From Trichobilharzia regenti (taxonomy: Eukaryota > Platyhelminthes > Trematoda > Strigeidida > Schistosomatidae): 64,000 bases of DNA. The DNA is taken from NCBI GenBank assembly GCA_944472135.2, contig OX235267.1, positions 16,971,452 through 17,035,451 of the forward strand, in the 5' to 3' direction. Each line of letters opens with the position of its first letter. Position 1 is the first letter of the stretch. Below the pieces are notes generated by a model. That model searched no databases and was not told the origin of the DNA. It was given only the letters and a program-made list of their open reading frames with translations. Shown one piece after another: positions 50,301-60,795 of the stretch. A program made the position numbers and the translations under genes.

Positions 50301-51345
50301 GCACTTGGATAGAACTTGGATAAAACTATTAAATTGTGTCTTTCAACATCCAGTTCAATATATTCAAATATACGAACAGATAAAAGGAACACCAATGAGA
50401 TAGCCCATAAGAAGATTAATTGCTGAAGGCGTTACGAAAAGATTAGAATTAATAGCCCTCCCTACACATAATGAAACCAAAAATCTGGGCACGGTACTTT
50501 GGTGATACATATTTGTGATAATTGAAAGAAATGATTTCGGATATAGGCAGAAATTAATAAACGCAATATTTGAAGATATTAAATTCAAAACGAACAAGAA
50601 TTAGGCAATAAAAATCGATTCTTAGATATGCTATTCAAGACAACTAACACGGAAAATTCAGAAACACAAGTAATTAGAAAATCAGAGCACAATGACCGTC
50701 TTCAAGAAAGAGAATGAATACCTACACAATTTTATCAAAAATGTTTCAACTCGAGTCAAGACACAGATAACAAGCCAACGTCAAAAACGATTAGAAAACT
50801 CATCTCTGAAATAACACCAAGAATACTAAGACCATTTGAAATAGATACAGCACACAAGCTAGTCAGCCAGCACATTCACAACATTCGATATTGTGCACAC
50901 TGAAAGACCCATCCAACAGAAAAAGAAGATAAAATCAACACCACTTACAAAACAAATTGCATGTATGAACTGTAACAGACATTACATCAGCCAAAGTGGG
51001 CGTCACTTTTGAATCAGAATCCAGGAGCATGACATGATATATTCCTTCTTATCAGTGAATGCGGATAATTATAGACACCAATGAGATGATTGGGATAATT
51101 TCGAAATTTTAAACAGAGGAAAAAGTGCCAGAGAATTCCTAGAAGCCTGGTACTCAAGTGAATCAGACAGCGATTAACAAACATTATAATATGGACCAAA
51201 TCTACCAACAAATAGAAAGTAAATCATGTCACGAGAAAGTTCAAAATCCGAGTCAAAACAAAATGATCAGTAGAGACTTAAATCAACAACCAGTTACGCT
51301 AGTGGTTCCTAGCAGACACAATTATATCATCTTTCATGATGAATT
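50301..51345 (+). pseudogene. PLE-b remnant (B), 3' end deleted
   Basis: Equivalent of 31875-32930; includes RKLISEITPRILRPFEID and AREFLEAWYSSESDSD-like coding. The hammerhead-like end present in copy A is replaced by sequence joining directly to the PLE-c C-terminus at 51385. Confidence 0.65.
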
Positions 51346-51384
51346 TAAATAAAATACTTTAGAATTTTTAGTATATTCTATAGT

Positions 51385-52055
51385 GCGTTGGTGGAAAGTG
51401 AGACTGACCACTGAATCCTGGTTCATTGAGTCTACATCCAACACATGTAATAGATTTAAAACAACTAGTTCCCTTTATGAATTTAGATAAAGCAGTAAGA
51501 AGACGTAATTTGACTGAATCCTGTAACGTATTTGCGCAACATATTTCGAACAATTTGACCACACACGGACTTGTCATGTAATGGAAGTGACTCAACACAA
51601 ATACCAGAGATATGGAGGATATTATTACCAGTCAAATCAAAGGATAATAAATAATCTTAAAATATACTCAATTCACATTATAACATTATAACAGGTTACT
51701 TATATTTACTACGAAAACATTTTATTTCACATCTTATTGACTAACGACACCTGTCTTATTCCCTATTGTATTATATTTATTGATAACACTAATATTATTA
51801 TTTCCAGAAGTGCTTTATCTTCCATTCTGTTTCACACAAGTCATGTTTTATTTAAATGTCTAATCCATTTTTACTCACGTATATAAACAAAGTTAGAAGG
51901 TTGTTTGGTTACCCTGATATGATTATGAACATTATTAAATTAGGGTGCTCGAAACGTGGTCATCAGTAAATAATACTGTATTACCCTACACTGTGTGATT
52001 TTATCACAATCAAATTTTATCCATAATGGAATTATACCTTTGCAATTAGTAGTGT
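51385..52055 (+). pseudogene. PLE-c C-terminal remnant and 3' UTR (B)
   Basis: WWKVRLTTESWFIESTSNTC; equivalent of 35772-36436 with few changes. Confidence 0.6.
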
Positions 52056-52077
52056 TCTCTGAGCTGGTTGGTTTAGT

Positions 52078-52117
52078 CCAGGAGCTTTCGTCGTCCTTCT
52101 GGACAATATCTTCAGCG
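52078..52117 (-). ncRNA. hammerhead-like motif, PLE-b 3' end (B)
   Basis: Identical in core to 36467-36506: CTGAAGA, TTGTCC/GGACGA stem, CGAAAGC. Confidence 0.6.
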
Positions 52118-52151
52118 TAAGTTTTAGCATAAAGTGAACTAATTTAAATTT

Positions 52152-52643
52152 ATAGAAAGGAAAAAGTGTTCAGCAAAGAGTTACTCTTTTCGGCGATATC
52201 ATTCTCAAGCTGTACAAATCGCAAATTTAAAGTAATTTGTCTTGGCAACAAAAGGAATATTTCCAAAGATGTGTTAATGCAATTGTTAGTTTTTGACAAA
52301 CAGATTACGTAATTTTGAAGGCGTTAATCGGTTAGAAACTTAAAAAAAGTTACAAAAGTAGGTTGGGTGACGTAATCTAATTGGTAGGGTTCAATGAAAA
52401 AATGAATGAGAGTCAAGTTAATAATCTGAGTAGAATTCACTTAAAAATAAACGAAAATCGAGTTAGCAACAGTCGTCATGAGCGTAGAGATTTAATAGAG
52501 GGTGGGGGTAGAAAATAATGCAATTAAGAAATAGACAAACAAAGAAGAAAGAGGTAAGACAAAATTACGTATTTGGTGTTAAGATAGATCAGGACCATTG
52601 TAGATTTAGTGACTGAACAAACTTCTTTTGTATGCAGAGTTCA
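52152..52643 (-). repeat. solo PLE-e pseudo-LTR
   Basis: 492 bp, a single copy of the PLE-e pseudo-LTR at the position that in A holds the whole element; outer flanks on both sides match A. It is exactly one 45-bp internal unit shorter than the 537-bp copies. The remaining unit has AATAATCTGAG, like the 36541 copy. Confidence 0.85.
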
Positions 52644-52785
52644 TGAGTGATAGGATTGCGTCTTCCAGTAACCATCTTTACATATGTATTAATCATTTTG
52701 TATTGACTTGGATTTTAAACTTTCTCGTGACATGATTTACTTTCTATTTGTTGGTAGATTTTGTCTATAGTATAATGATCAGAGT
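52644..52785 (-). pseudogene. PLE-b C-terminal remnant (B)
   Basis: Equivalent of 39996-40140. Confidence 0.6.
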
Positions 52786-53755
52786 GCACATAGGGACAAA
52801 GCGAAATATGGAATAATGTAAGCGAGAGGTTTGGAAAAATACAAGTGCTATGAGGAGTTAGAAGAAAGAAAAGGCAGCCACGCAAACATGAAGTCAGTAA
52901 AAGTCAACACGGTTGTTATCGTGATAGTAGAAGTGGTTAAATGATTTTCTTTTGTGTACATAGCTCTGGTTTCTCCAAATGAATGGCTAAGGCTTCAGCA
53001 ATAAGCAGAGGAGACGAAAGCGTATTGTCTTTAGTAGGTTATTCTTTGCTTTTTAGATCACAGTGTAGTAGGAAGCGTTTGTTGAGATGGAATGGCCAGT
53101 GTTGATGAAGTGTTCGGTGATCGTACTCTATATAAGATATAGCTACTAATACCTTTATGTAGCCATGCAGGATAGGTTTCTTGAACACTCTCGTAGAGAA
53201 TACGCGTCAAACTACCAGTGTGACTGAAGAACACCGCTCTTAGCTTTACTGAAAAGAATGTTCCTCTCAAAGATGCTGAAATTCTTCTCTTGAGAATATC
53301 ACAGACGAAGTCTCCCTTAAAATCCAGATTCACGTAAAGTATCTTTTCTGAAACAAGTGATGCTTCATACCTCTACACCTTTGGTCTGAAATTGTTGTTG
53401 GTAAATCTTGGCGGGTATCCATTTTAGAATAATGCCTCTTTTGGAACTCCGGCCCTGTTTCTAGGACGTCAGAACTGCGAATGCGTCGGATCCGAGTGGC
53501 AAAGGATTTAATCAGATTTTGTTTCCGCTCAACAGGTACTTTGTTTTAGAAGCTTGTCAGTGGGTTTTCTATGGACTGACCTTCTCAAGGTTCTGTGAGG
53601 TCGTCTTGTTAGTTGCCCATCAAGAAAGAAAATTTTAGATTCGCATTCCATTTCTAGATTGAATTTTATTGCTGGATGGCGCTTATCGAATATTTACAGC
53701 AACTGACTTTTATTGTGACTGTAGTCGCAAACAACGAAAATGTCATCCTGTGTCT
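52786..53755 (-). pseudogene. PLE-a fragment, RT motif C to C-terminus
   Basis: Longer than its partner in A because it runs past the duplication edge. Minus strand: QDDIFVV (decayed motif C) near 53745, FDKRHPAIKFNLEMECESKI, FLDGQLTRRPHRTLRRSI, NLIKSFATRIRRIRSSDVLE, MNLDFKGDFVCDILKRRISA and ETYPAWLHKG. Several stops; about 130 bp of the nuclease start appears deleted near 53220. Confidence 0.7.
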
Positions 53756-54464
53756 TGAGTTAAACTCATCACACTGCTAATCATCATCAATTTGTCTCTT
53801 CTCTCCTTGACTATGCAACTCAGTTTTCAATGTACCCAGCAATTTATTCTGCATGTTCGCATTTTATTTGGACCTTGACCTCCTCCAAAAAGTTACATAA
53901 GTGGAACCTCTGAACACTGTTTATTCACATGTGTGTCTTGAGCTTTACAAGTATGACAAAATTCTGTGAACATCTGTGTAATCAACTTTTAGAATATAAG
54001 CACAGCTGAAGAGAATCCAACGAAATAAATGATGGTCTCATATCATACTCTGCACAAACATTTATTGTATTTGCTTTGTTTATATTCATAAAGGGGAGCA
54101 GAATGTTTGAATAAGATTTCTAGTGCTAGAAGCGAACTATATTCAAGAGGACAAAAAAATCCAATCAGTTTGAGCACTGTATTTAATATAAAAGAGATGA
54201 AAATCTCAATTTGGAGAGAATAGAGAAGGGATGCATGCCTACATTGCTAACCTTAGAGCTATTCTAATTAACCATCAGATAATCTACTCAGTTGCCTCCA
54301 GGGAGATACTGGTTTATAAGCAAAACAAAACGGAAAGTGATGTGAGCATTTTTAATTATTCCGTTGACTTGAAAATGAGATTCGAAAAGTTTGTTCACTC
54401 AGAATTAAAGTTTACAGATAGTAGCATTTCGTATGATTTATATAAATATATATATTTTCAAGTA
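53756..54464. other. no recognisable gene
   Basis: AT-rich. The 81-codon frame at 54231 has no recognisable motif. Confidence 0.4.
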
Positions 54465-54680
54465 TTGGTTTTGTAGGGATTTTGTTTGATTGCATGCAGG
54501 ATTTAATCATGAGCTGACATCAGTTAGAGAACCACTGGAAAACCTGGGAGTACTGGACAGCTGTTTCGTACATCCTAGTTTGGGACTCTTCAGCAGTACG
54601 CACCCACCGGGATTCGAACCAAGGACCTTCTGATTACAAAGCGAGCTCGTAGACCATTGAGCCACTGGGACTCGATCCAA
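54465..54680 (-). mobile_element. H2 hammerhead SINE, minus copy
   Basis: Lacks the far head. B box GGATTCGAACCAAGGACC on the plus strand (reverse of GGTTCGAATCC), ribozyme 54550-54599, tail to CAATCAAACAAAATCCC in reverse. Confidence 0.8.
54550..54599 (-). ncRNA. hammerhead ribozyme motif of H2 SINE
   Basis: Minus strand: stem I GTACTG ... CAGTAC (6 bp), core CTGAAGAG, stem II GTCC ... GGA with a 4-base TGTA insertion before CGAAA, GAAAC, palindromic CAGCTG in place of a closed stem III, and GTC at the cleavage position. All core positions are consensus; only the stem II insertion is against it. Confidence 0.7.
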
Positions 54681-54689
54681 TTGTCCTTG

Positions 54690-54870
54690 AATTCCAACCA
54701 GAAGGTCCTGGGTTCGAATCCGGTGGGTACGTACTGCTAAAGAGTCCCAAACTGGGACGAAACAGCTGTCCAGTACTCCCAGGTTTTCCAGTAGTTCTCT
54801 AACTGATGTCAGCTCATGATTAAATCCTGCATGCAATCAAACAAAATCCCCACAAAACCAATACTTGAAA
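54690..54870 (+). mobile_element. H2 hammerhead SINE, plus copy
   Basis: Starts inside the tRNA-like part (AGAAGGTCCTGGGTTCGAAT) and runs to CCACAAAACCAATACTTGAA. Faces the minus copy just to the left. Confidence 0.78.
54731..54776 (+). ncRNA. hammerhead ribozyme motif of H2 SINE
   Basis: Stem I GTACTG/CAGTAC, stem II GTCCC-AAACT-GGGAC (5 perfect bp), CGAAAC, CAGCTG, GTC. One core base is changed (CTAAAGAG for CTGAAGAG), which should abolish cleavage, but the fold is otherwise ideal and shows the ancestral form without the TGTA insertion. Confidence 0.72.
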
Positions 54871-54884
54871 ATTAATCTGTGCTC

Positions 54885-55240
54885 ACTAGTGACTGGCCCT
54901 ATTCAGGCTGTTAACCTGGGGTTTTAGTGGGATGCCGTGACCAGTAGGGTACAGCAGGTTGAAGATGAGGCAGTAACTCATCGAAGAAGACATTGCGAAG
55001 TGGTCGCGCTATGTCGTGAATTGGCAGAAGTTGGAATTCAAGGACCACTGGATCGGGTCTCAGTGGCTCAATGGTCTACGAGCTCGCCTTGTAATCAGAA
55101 GGTCCTTGGTTCGAATCCTGGTGGGTGCGTACTGCTGAAGAGTCCCAAACTAGGATGTACGAAACAGCTGTCCAGTACTTCCAGGTTTTCCAGTGGTTCT
55201 CTAACTGATGTCAGCTCATGATTAAATCCTGCATATATAT
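54885..55240 (+). mobile_element. H2 hammerhead SINE, full-length plus copy
   Basis: About 355 bp and the best reference copy: 5' part GACTGGCCCTATTCAGGCTG, GTCGCGCTATGTCGTGAATT, tRNA-like CAGTGGCTCAATGGTCTACG and GGTTCGAATCCTGGTGGGTG, ribozyme at 55129-55178, tail GATGTCAGCTCATGATTAAA. The 94-codon frame over it is not a gene. Confidence 0.82.
55129..55178 (+). ncRNA. hammerhead ribozyme motif of H2 SINE
   Basis: Same as 54550-54599: GTACTG/CAGTAC, CTGAAGAG, GTCC-CAAACTA-GGA + TGTA, CGAAAC, CAGCTG, GTC. Sharing the TGTA insertion with the minus copy suggests that one derives from the other. Confidence 0.7.
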
Positions 55241-55489
55241 ATCAATTTTACGTCTTATGTCTCCATCTAACAGACTGTAGATTTGAATGTCATGATAACT
55301 GAAGATTTCTTTGAGTGTATAACAATCTTGGGTTTCATTTAAACCATAGTTCAATAATTGCCACCATAAATGAAACTAGAACACAACAGATTATTGTTTT
55401 CATACTTCGCCGTCTTCAATTAAAAATTTATTAATTGTTTTTGATATTAATTAATGATCATTTATGTTATGAAGTGTTAGTTTTATGAG
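55241..55489. other. no recognisable gene
   Basis: AT-rich spacer. Confidence 0.35.
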
Positions 55490-55790
55490 GATTTCAGTAG
55501 TAACACTCTTGATCACGATTTGACACCAGTTGGAGGATCACTGGAAAACCAGAAGAGAGTATTGATCAACTATCTCTTCTTACTCCCTGATACTTCAGCA
55601 GTACACCCCACTGAGTGGTTCGAATCCAAGACTTCAAGTTACAAGCCGAGCTCATAGACCTTCCTGCCATCACTTTCAGTTGGCTTCACAACCGATCACA
55701 TGCTTTTAATTCCTCTTCACATAATCTTTGTCATGCCCCGAATAACTAAACTACAGCTGAAGTCTACTCATAGAGAGATGTAGAAGTCAG
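55490..55790 (-). repeat. inverted-repeat arm, left (H2 SINE plus adjoining sequence)
   Basis: Reverse complement of 56430-56800. Contains a decayed H2 SINE with shared derived changes (CTGAAGTATCAGGGAGTA in place of CTGAAGAGTCCCAAACTA) and adjoining RTE-3'-end-like sequence (CCTCTTCACATAATCTTTGT). Confidence 0.7.
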
Positions 55791-55883
55791 GCGAAATTTA
55801 AGCAGAATGATTTTCACTAAAGAAACTCAGCTCGAGAGAGAAGTACAGATGAGTAAATTGAAGGTGACTAGTACTGAGAATTT

Positions 55884-56112
55884 TTGCGTCGATGGCACAG
55901 CGGTAGAATGCACGCCGACCACTCATATCGTCCGGGGTTCGATTCCCGGCCACTGACACACTCATTTACCTGCCTAAGCCAGTAATAATACTGGTAAAGA
56001 GGAAAGGTTGAGCATGGACCCAACAACCCCATCCGTAAAAATAAACACCACTACTACTGAAAATTCAAGTCTCTAGCTTGAATCCCTATGTTCCATTGGG
56101 AACGTGAAGGAA
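55884..56112 (+). mobile_element. tRNA-headed SINE, plus copy
   Basis: About 229 bp: TGCGTCGATGGCACAGCGGT, GAATGCACGCCGACC, GGGGTTCGATTCCCGGCC (intact B box), body GGTAAAGAGGAAAGGTTGAG, tail AATCCCTATGTTCCATTGGG. One of the best heads in the window. It lies in the loop of the large inverted repeat. Confidence 0.8.
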
Positions 56113-56429
56113 TAAACAAAACAAATAATGCACTTTTAGATTTCAAGTGGAAGAAGTGTTTTATCGATTTCTATTCCAAATGAATGTCGACCGCTGACAG
56201 TAAATTGAAATATTTAACTAGTTTTAACCAGTTGCTACAATAGGTATCAAAAGACTGTTTAAGTATGGTCATAATCTAACCTATAGAAATGCAGACACAT
56301 ACAGATATTACCTTTGAACAAATCTCAGAGGTATTAAGATAGATAATCCCAGAATTTCATCTGGTAAGCTTCCCTGAATGTTATTCGGACAGGGAGATAG
56401 ACGAGAACTCGTGAATAATAAATAACTGA

Positions 56430-56800
56430 CTTCTATTTGTCTATCAGTAGACTTCAGTTGTAGTTTAGTTATTCGGAACATAACAAGGATTATGTGAAGA
56501 GGAATTAAAAGCATGTGGTCAGTTGTGAAGCCAACGAAAGTGATGGCAGGTAATCTCTTGTAGCTAAAATGTTCCGTTGAAGCTCCATATTCCATTTGGA
56601 TGGCAGTACGTGGACAAAAAATGACTGAACGGTCTATGAGTTTGCCTTGTAACTTGAAGTCTTGGTTTCGAACCACTCAGTGGGGTGTACTGCTGAAGTA
56701 TCAGGGAGTAGGAAGAGATAGTTGATCAATACTCTCTTCTGGTTTTCCAGTGATGCTCTAACTAATGTTAACGCATAATCAAATCTGTAGCTAATCAATT
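56430..56800 (+). repeat. inverted-repeat arm, right
   Basis: Partner of 55490-55790; plus-orientation decayed H2 SINE (CTTGTAACTTGAAGTCTTGG, TGGGGTGTACTGCTGAAGTA). Confidence 0.7.
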
Positions 56801-56809
56801 TCCTGTTAA

Positions 56810-57599
56810 ATAACACTCGGTAACAGTAGCTGACATGTCAAAGTATATTACTTTGATGGACTAGAAAAGTCACTACAGTTTCCTCCTCTAGATGTGATAC
56901 AGGTTTAAAGACACTGGTTTCAAAAGTCTCTGTAATAAAATGAATGTTTGTTTTTATTTGCCTTCTGATAACGGTCAAAAACTTGACAACATCAATACTG
57001 CGTTCATAAAACACTCAATTACAGCAGTGGAATCAAGGATTCAAATGCTGGTGTGTTTTGGGTTTGTACTAATGAAAAGACCAAGAGTGGAACTAAACAA
57101 CTCTGCGGTACTTCCTAGTTCCCCGGTGGTTCTCTGAACTAAGTAACTTTTTGATTAGATTTTAAGTAATACTCCCGATGTTTCACCCAGTTTTCATCCT
57201 TTTACAAGTCAATTTTCACTTCTCATTTCATTCATCGTATAAATGTGAATTCCCCTGTGATCATGCTCACGTGATGAACAAGGAAATTTGATACTTTTCG
57301 GGGGAAAATATGTAAACCTTCTATTCTTCTTTTCTACATATTGATTTTTATCAGCAAATGTTGACATATACTTAGAAATCAAATATTTCATAAATCCCAG
57401 CGATATTGGAAAGAGGAATTGCAATTTTTTTACTTTGTCGAATATCTTTAGGGAAATCATCAAAATTACATACAGCATTGCCACAATTTCTTCTTCATAA
57501 ACAAATAAATATATATATTCATTAGTATAAAAGTTTTTGTATTTCTCAATGAATGAAAAAACAAAACGTTACTGTTTTTACAGGCGTATCGATATTCAT
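56810..57599. other. no recognisable gene
   Basis: AT-rich. A possible SINE-tail scrap near 57105-57140 (CCCCGGTGGTTCTCTGAAC). Short frames here are not supported. Confidence 0.4.
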
Positions 57600-58290
57600 G
57601 ATGATGATCGAACAAGCATCGCCAGAGAGAGATTAAGGTAATCAGCAGAAATGAACACCGTAGAGCCGTCTCTATTCGACCAACGAGAAATCCAGTTGGT
57701 GAACTAGAAAACCTTGAAAAATCATCAGACATAGCTCGTCTAGACGCTACGCCATACAGTCAGGCCACAAAATTGATTTTCACAATATTGAAATTATCAT
57801 CCAGAAAAAGCATTTCAGAAATCACAAAGACTATCTCGCATCATCAGAAGCACTTCATATCAAGTGGATTAGGAATTGTCTGATCTGAATAGGAATGATG
57901 GACTAAAACAGAATTTGACCTGGTAACAACACCACACCCCTCCTCCATGAAATGACAAAATCAACACGAATGTGATAAGCAATTTCATTACATAAACACA
58001 CGTTGATTTTATAAGTTAATACACTAATCAAATCCAACAATCTACACCTGGTTTTATTATCTTTACAGCTGGCCAACTTGACAACGCAAAAATGACTCCA
58101 TATGAGGAACATATCAGCTGACTAGATTTTGTAAATTCTGGTTGAATAAAACATCCCTGATAAAGCTTTTAGCAGCAGCATTAAATAGTAAAATGTCAGT
58201 AAAAACAACAATATCGTTTTGTTTTTTCATTCATTGGGAAATTCAAAAAACTTTTATAATTTATGAATATCACGTATACTCAAAGCTGAG
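57600..58290 (+). pseudogene. PLE-d C-terminus and 3' UTR
   Basis: Coding part near 57640-57890 (ARLDATPYSQATKLIFTILK, then HHQKHFISSG in shifting frames) corresponds to 13930-14090. The 3' UTR matches 14389-14612 and 16150-16300 but lacks both the SINE and PLE-c, so it represents the uninterrupted arrangement. Confidence 0.7.
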
Positions 58291-58439
58291 ATTTTTCTAT
58301 ACTATTGAAAGTGAATCTAGCTTGGAGATATATATATATATAGGTTATATGTCTCTTGTACTCTGAGAAGTACATGATGAAATATGTGACTAATTAGTGA
58401 ACCGAAAGAAATTTCAAACATGAATCCTCCCCCTCCCGC

Positions 58440-58640
58440 ACACACATCCCGCCATTAATGAATTTGAATAACGCAATAACAACAGTACATTTATCAGAAT
58501 AAAATGAACCCATTGTTCATTTCGTCAATCAGTATCTCATATCAGCTGTGAACAACCTACACATAAATTGATTGGAGAAATGAGATATAGAACAATAATA
58601 ATAATTAAGAATGATCGTGGTATACATGGATAAACCGAAT
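58440..58640 (+). repeat. inverted-repeat arm, left
   Basis: Reverse complement of about 60500-60710: AGAATAAAATGAACCCATTG against AGAATAAAATGCACCCATTG, and CGTCAATCAGTATCTC. Non-coding; probably PLE 3' UTR. Confidence 0.65.
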
Positions 58641-59459
58641 GTTAATTCAGCACAAAACAGAATTCTGCAGTATTCATACGTGTACTGGGATCAGAGTTTC
58701 TTGGAGAAAAACAGAAAATGAGTTACGCGAAGATTCGAGCAATAATGATGTTGAGGTACATAGATGATGAGATTAGAAAATTGTTATTACATAAATAATT
58801 TATGAAGAAAATGTCGTGAGTTAACTGCATTCGATTAAATATCAGACATATGAAACACGACGTTGATAAGTCTTTGACTTCCTTGGTAACTCGTTTTTTG
58901 ACCTTCATCGACGATATCATCTTTAACTAAGCGTAAGTGTGGATTTCTCTGCTACGCTGGAAACTTGTCTGTTCTATAAATTATTGATTATATCATCTTT
59001 GAAATATCGGTTTTGACTTCATATCACTCTTAGTCAGTTGTACGATCAATGAATAAATGTTGTGCTTCGTATATCTGTTATCCTGATCGTTAAATAAGAT
59101 TGACTTACATTTTGTTCAATGCATCTCATTAATGTATTCACAATTTTCTAATGAACAGCCTAATCATATTTACTTCTCAGTTAAATCTTCACCAGTCGAG
59201 TGAAGATAAGTTTAGCAGCAAAAGATAGTCAATATCAGAATGTCAAGACAGTGATCATTGATCAAAAAAATTAATAAAACAATTGGAAGGTACAAATAAT
59301 TGTAAAAATCAAAGCACTAAATTGCATAAGGCGTAGTTTCCGGAGAATAAGCAGTGGATTAGAAATAAATCAGTGTTCAAATTGATTACGTAATAATTAA
59401 TTAAAGTTGAGGCGGTTAGAAAAAACAACTAATCCTTACAAACCAAATACAGAAAATTA
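58641..59459. other. unassigned; PLE UTR-like stretch
   Basis: 59260-59430 resembles the interior of the insertion at 44428-45083. A (TA)n run sits near 58330 just upstream. No gene recognised. Confidence 0.4.
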
Positions 59460-59850
59460 TTCTGAGTTCCTACAGGATGAAGTTTCCTGGACTTCTAGTG
59501 AGACGTCATGTCCATAGAGGTACAACCAGTCAAGTGTGAGGATGGATGTCTCACCGATGACATCAGTCGGTGACAGTCGAGCTAAATCACGAATCGGTAG
59601 AAGTTAGAATTCATGGGCTGGTCATTATATTGGGTCCTAGTGGCTGAATGGTTTATGAACCAGCTTTCCTTGTAACCAGAAGGTGCTGGCTTCAATCACT
59701 GGCTGTGAGTTGGGAGCGTTCTGTCGATCAGTTAGTCGCAAACTAGGCTGACGAAATGGCTGATTGTCCAGTACTCCCTGCAGGTTTTCCAATAGTTCTG
59801 TAACCAATATCAGCTCATGATGAAATCCTCCAACCATTCATGTTTATTTT
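59460..59850 (+). mobile_element. H2 hammerhead SINE, plus copy
   Basis: GTCCTAGTGGCTGAATGGTT, CTTGTAACCAGAAGGTGCTG, ribozyme area GTTAGTCGCAAACTAGGCTG then ACGAAATGGCTG, tail TATCAGCTCATGATGAAATC. Closest to the 24885-25280 subfamily, with a broken core. Confidence 0.7.
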
Positions 59851-60099
59851 ATTGCCACTCTATTATTGTTTATTAATAAAATTGCATTTCGATACAGATT
59901 TTATGAAAATACTTTATCGTAATTCCACTGGTTTGTGTCCAGTCTATACAACCCTTCTTATTAGTCATTTTCTCACACTCATTGCGTCATGCCAACTTCT
60001 ACCCTCTTTTTTTATTTCCAGTTAGTCACTCCTTCTAGATTACACCTAACATAACATAATACATTTTCGAGGATAAATGTTACCGGTATCTGATTGGTC

Positions 60100-60200
60100 T
60101 TATGAATTCATTGTCAAACATAATTACGATTGTACAGTATTTTATGAAAATGAATCGTCGAAAAGAAAACTTTTATCGCTGTTTTTACGTCTTTTCCTAT
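60100..60200 (+). repeat. PLE pseudo-LTR terminal motif
   Basis: ACGATTGTACAGTATTTTAT, GAAAATGAATCGTCGAAAAG, then TTTTATCGCTG. Its inverted relative is at 62945-63010, and the flanking ACCGGTATCTGATTGGTC also matches there. Confidence 0.6.
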
Positions 60201-60499
60201 CATCTGATTATATCCAGTGCAAGACAAGTGGCTGTAAGAGTAATTTTTTCAAAACACAGGCCTGGCTCCTTGAAGAAGATCCCAATGGCTCGTAAATCAG
60301 AATTAATATTGGTTAGAATGTGATAAATGTGTTAATTATATGTTTACATATACCCCTTGTCTCTTACTTAACCGTCCACGAAGATGGCCGGAAATCTGAT
60401 GATGAACGTGCGTAATTGCATGTTAAATATAATTAGTTCCACAGGAACAGTCACACTGAGAGATATAAACAAAGAGGAGGAGAAATTAACACGTTGATT

Positions 60500-60710
60500 T
60501 ATCTACATGCATGTATGACATGATCATGCTTAATTATTTTTGTTCCACATTTCATTTCTCCAATGAGATGGTGTATGTTCAAATCATAAAAGAAGTGTAC
60601 GCAGCTGATAAGAGATACTGATTGACGAAATCAACAATGGGTGCATTTTATTCTGATCCATATACTGTTGTTACTGAGTTGTTCATATTCATTAAGGATA
60701 AGATGAGAGT
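60500..60710 (-). repeat. inverted-repeat arm, right
   Basis: Partner of 58440-58640. Spacer of about 1.9 kb contains an H2 SINE and a PLE end motif. Confidence 0.65.
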
Positions 60711-60795
60711 GGCTGTGGAGGAAAGGAAATTCGTGTATGAAATTTATTCTGCTTTAGTAATTAGTCAAATAGCATAAACAATGTAATTAATATAT

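Larger units (their letters stand above)
40576..53220 (+). repeat. tandem segmental duplication, copy B
   Basis: About 12.6 kb. Relative to A it lacks about 2.8 kb (equivalent of about 32930-35770) and 2.96 kb at the PLE-e site, and has gained 656 bp and 2013 bp insertions. These differences add up to the observed length. The right limit is taken where similarity to 40575 ends (CCAGTGTGACT, then GAAG in B). Confidence 0.88.

Noticed and set aside
54507..54836. 109-codon minus frame and the 94-codon plus frame at 54937
   Set aside because: They translate the H2 SINE (the repeated peptide VAQWSTSS comes from the tRNA-like block), not a protein gene.
55884..55957. Functional tRNA-Gly
   Set aside because: Resembles tRNA-Gly in D and T arms but is a SINE head with mismatched anticodon stem and a continuing SINE body.
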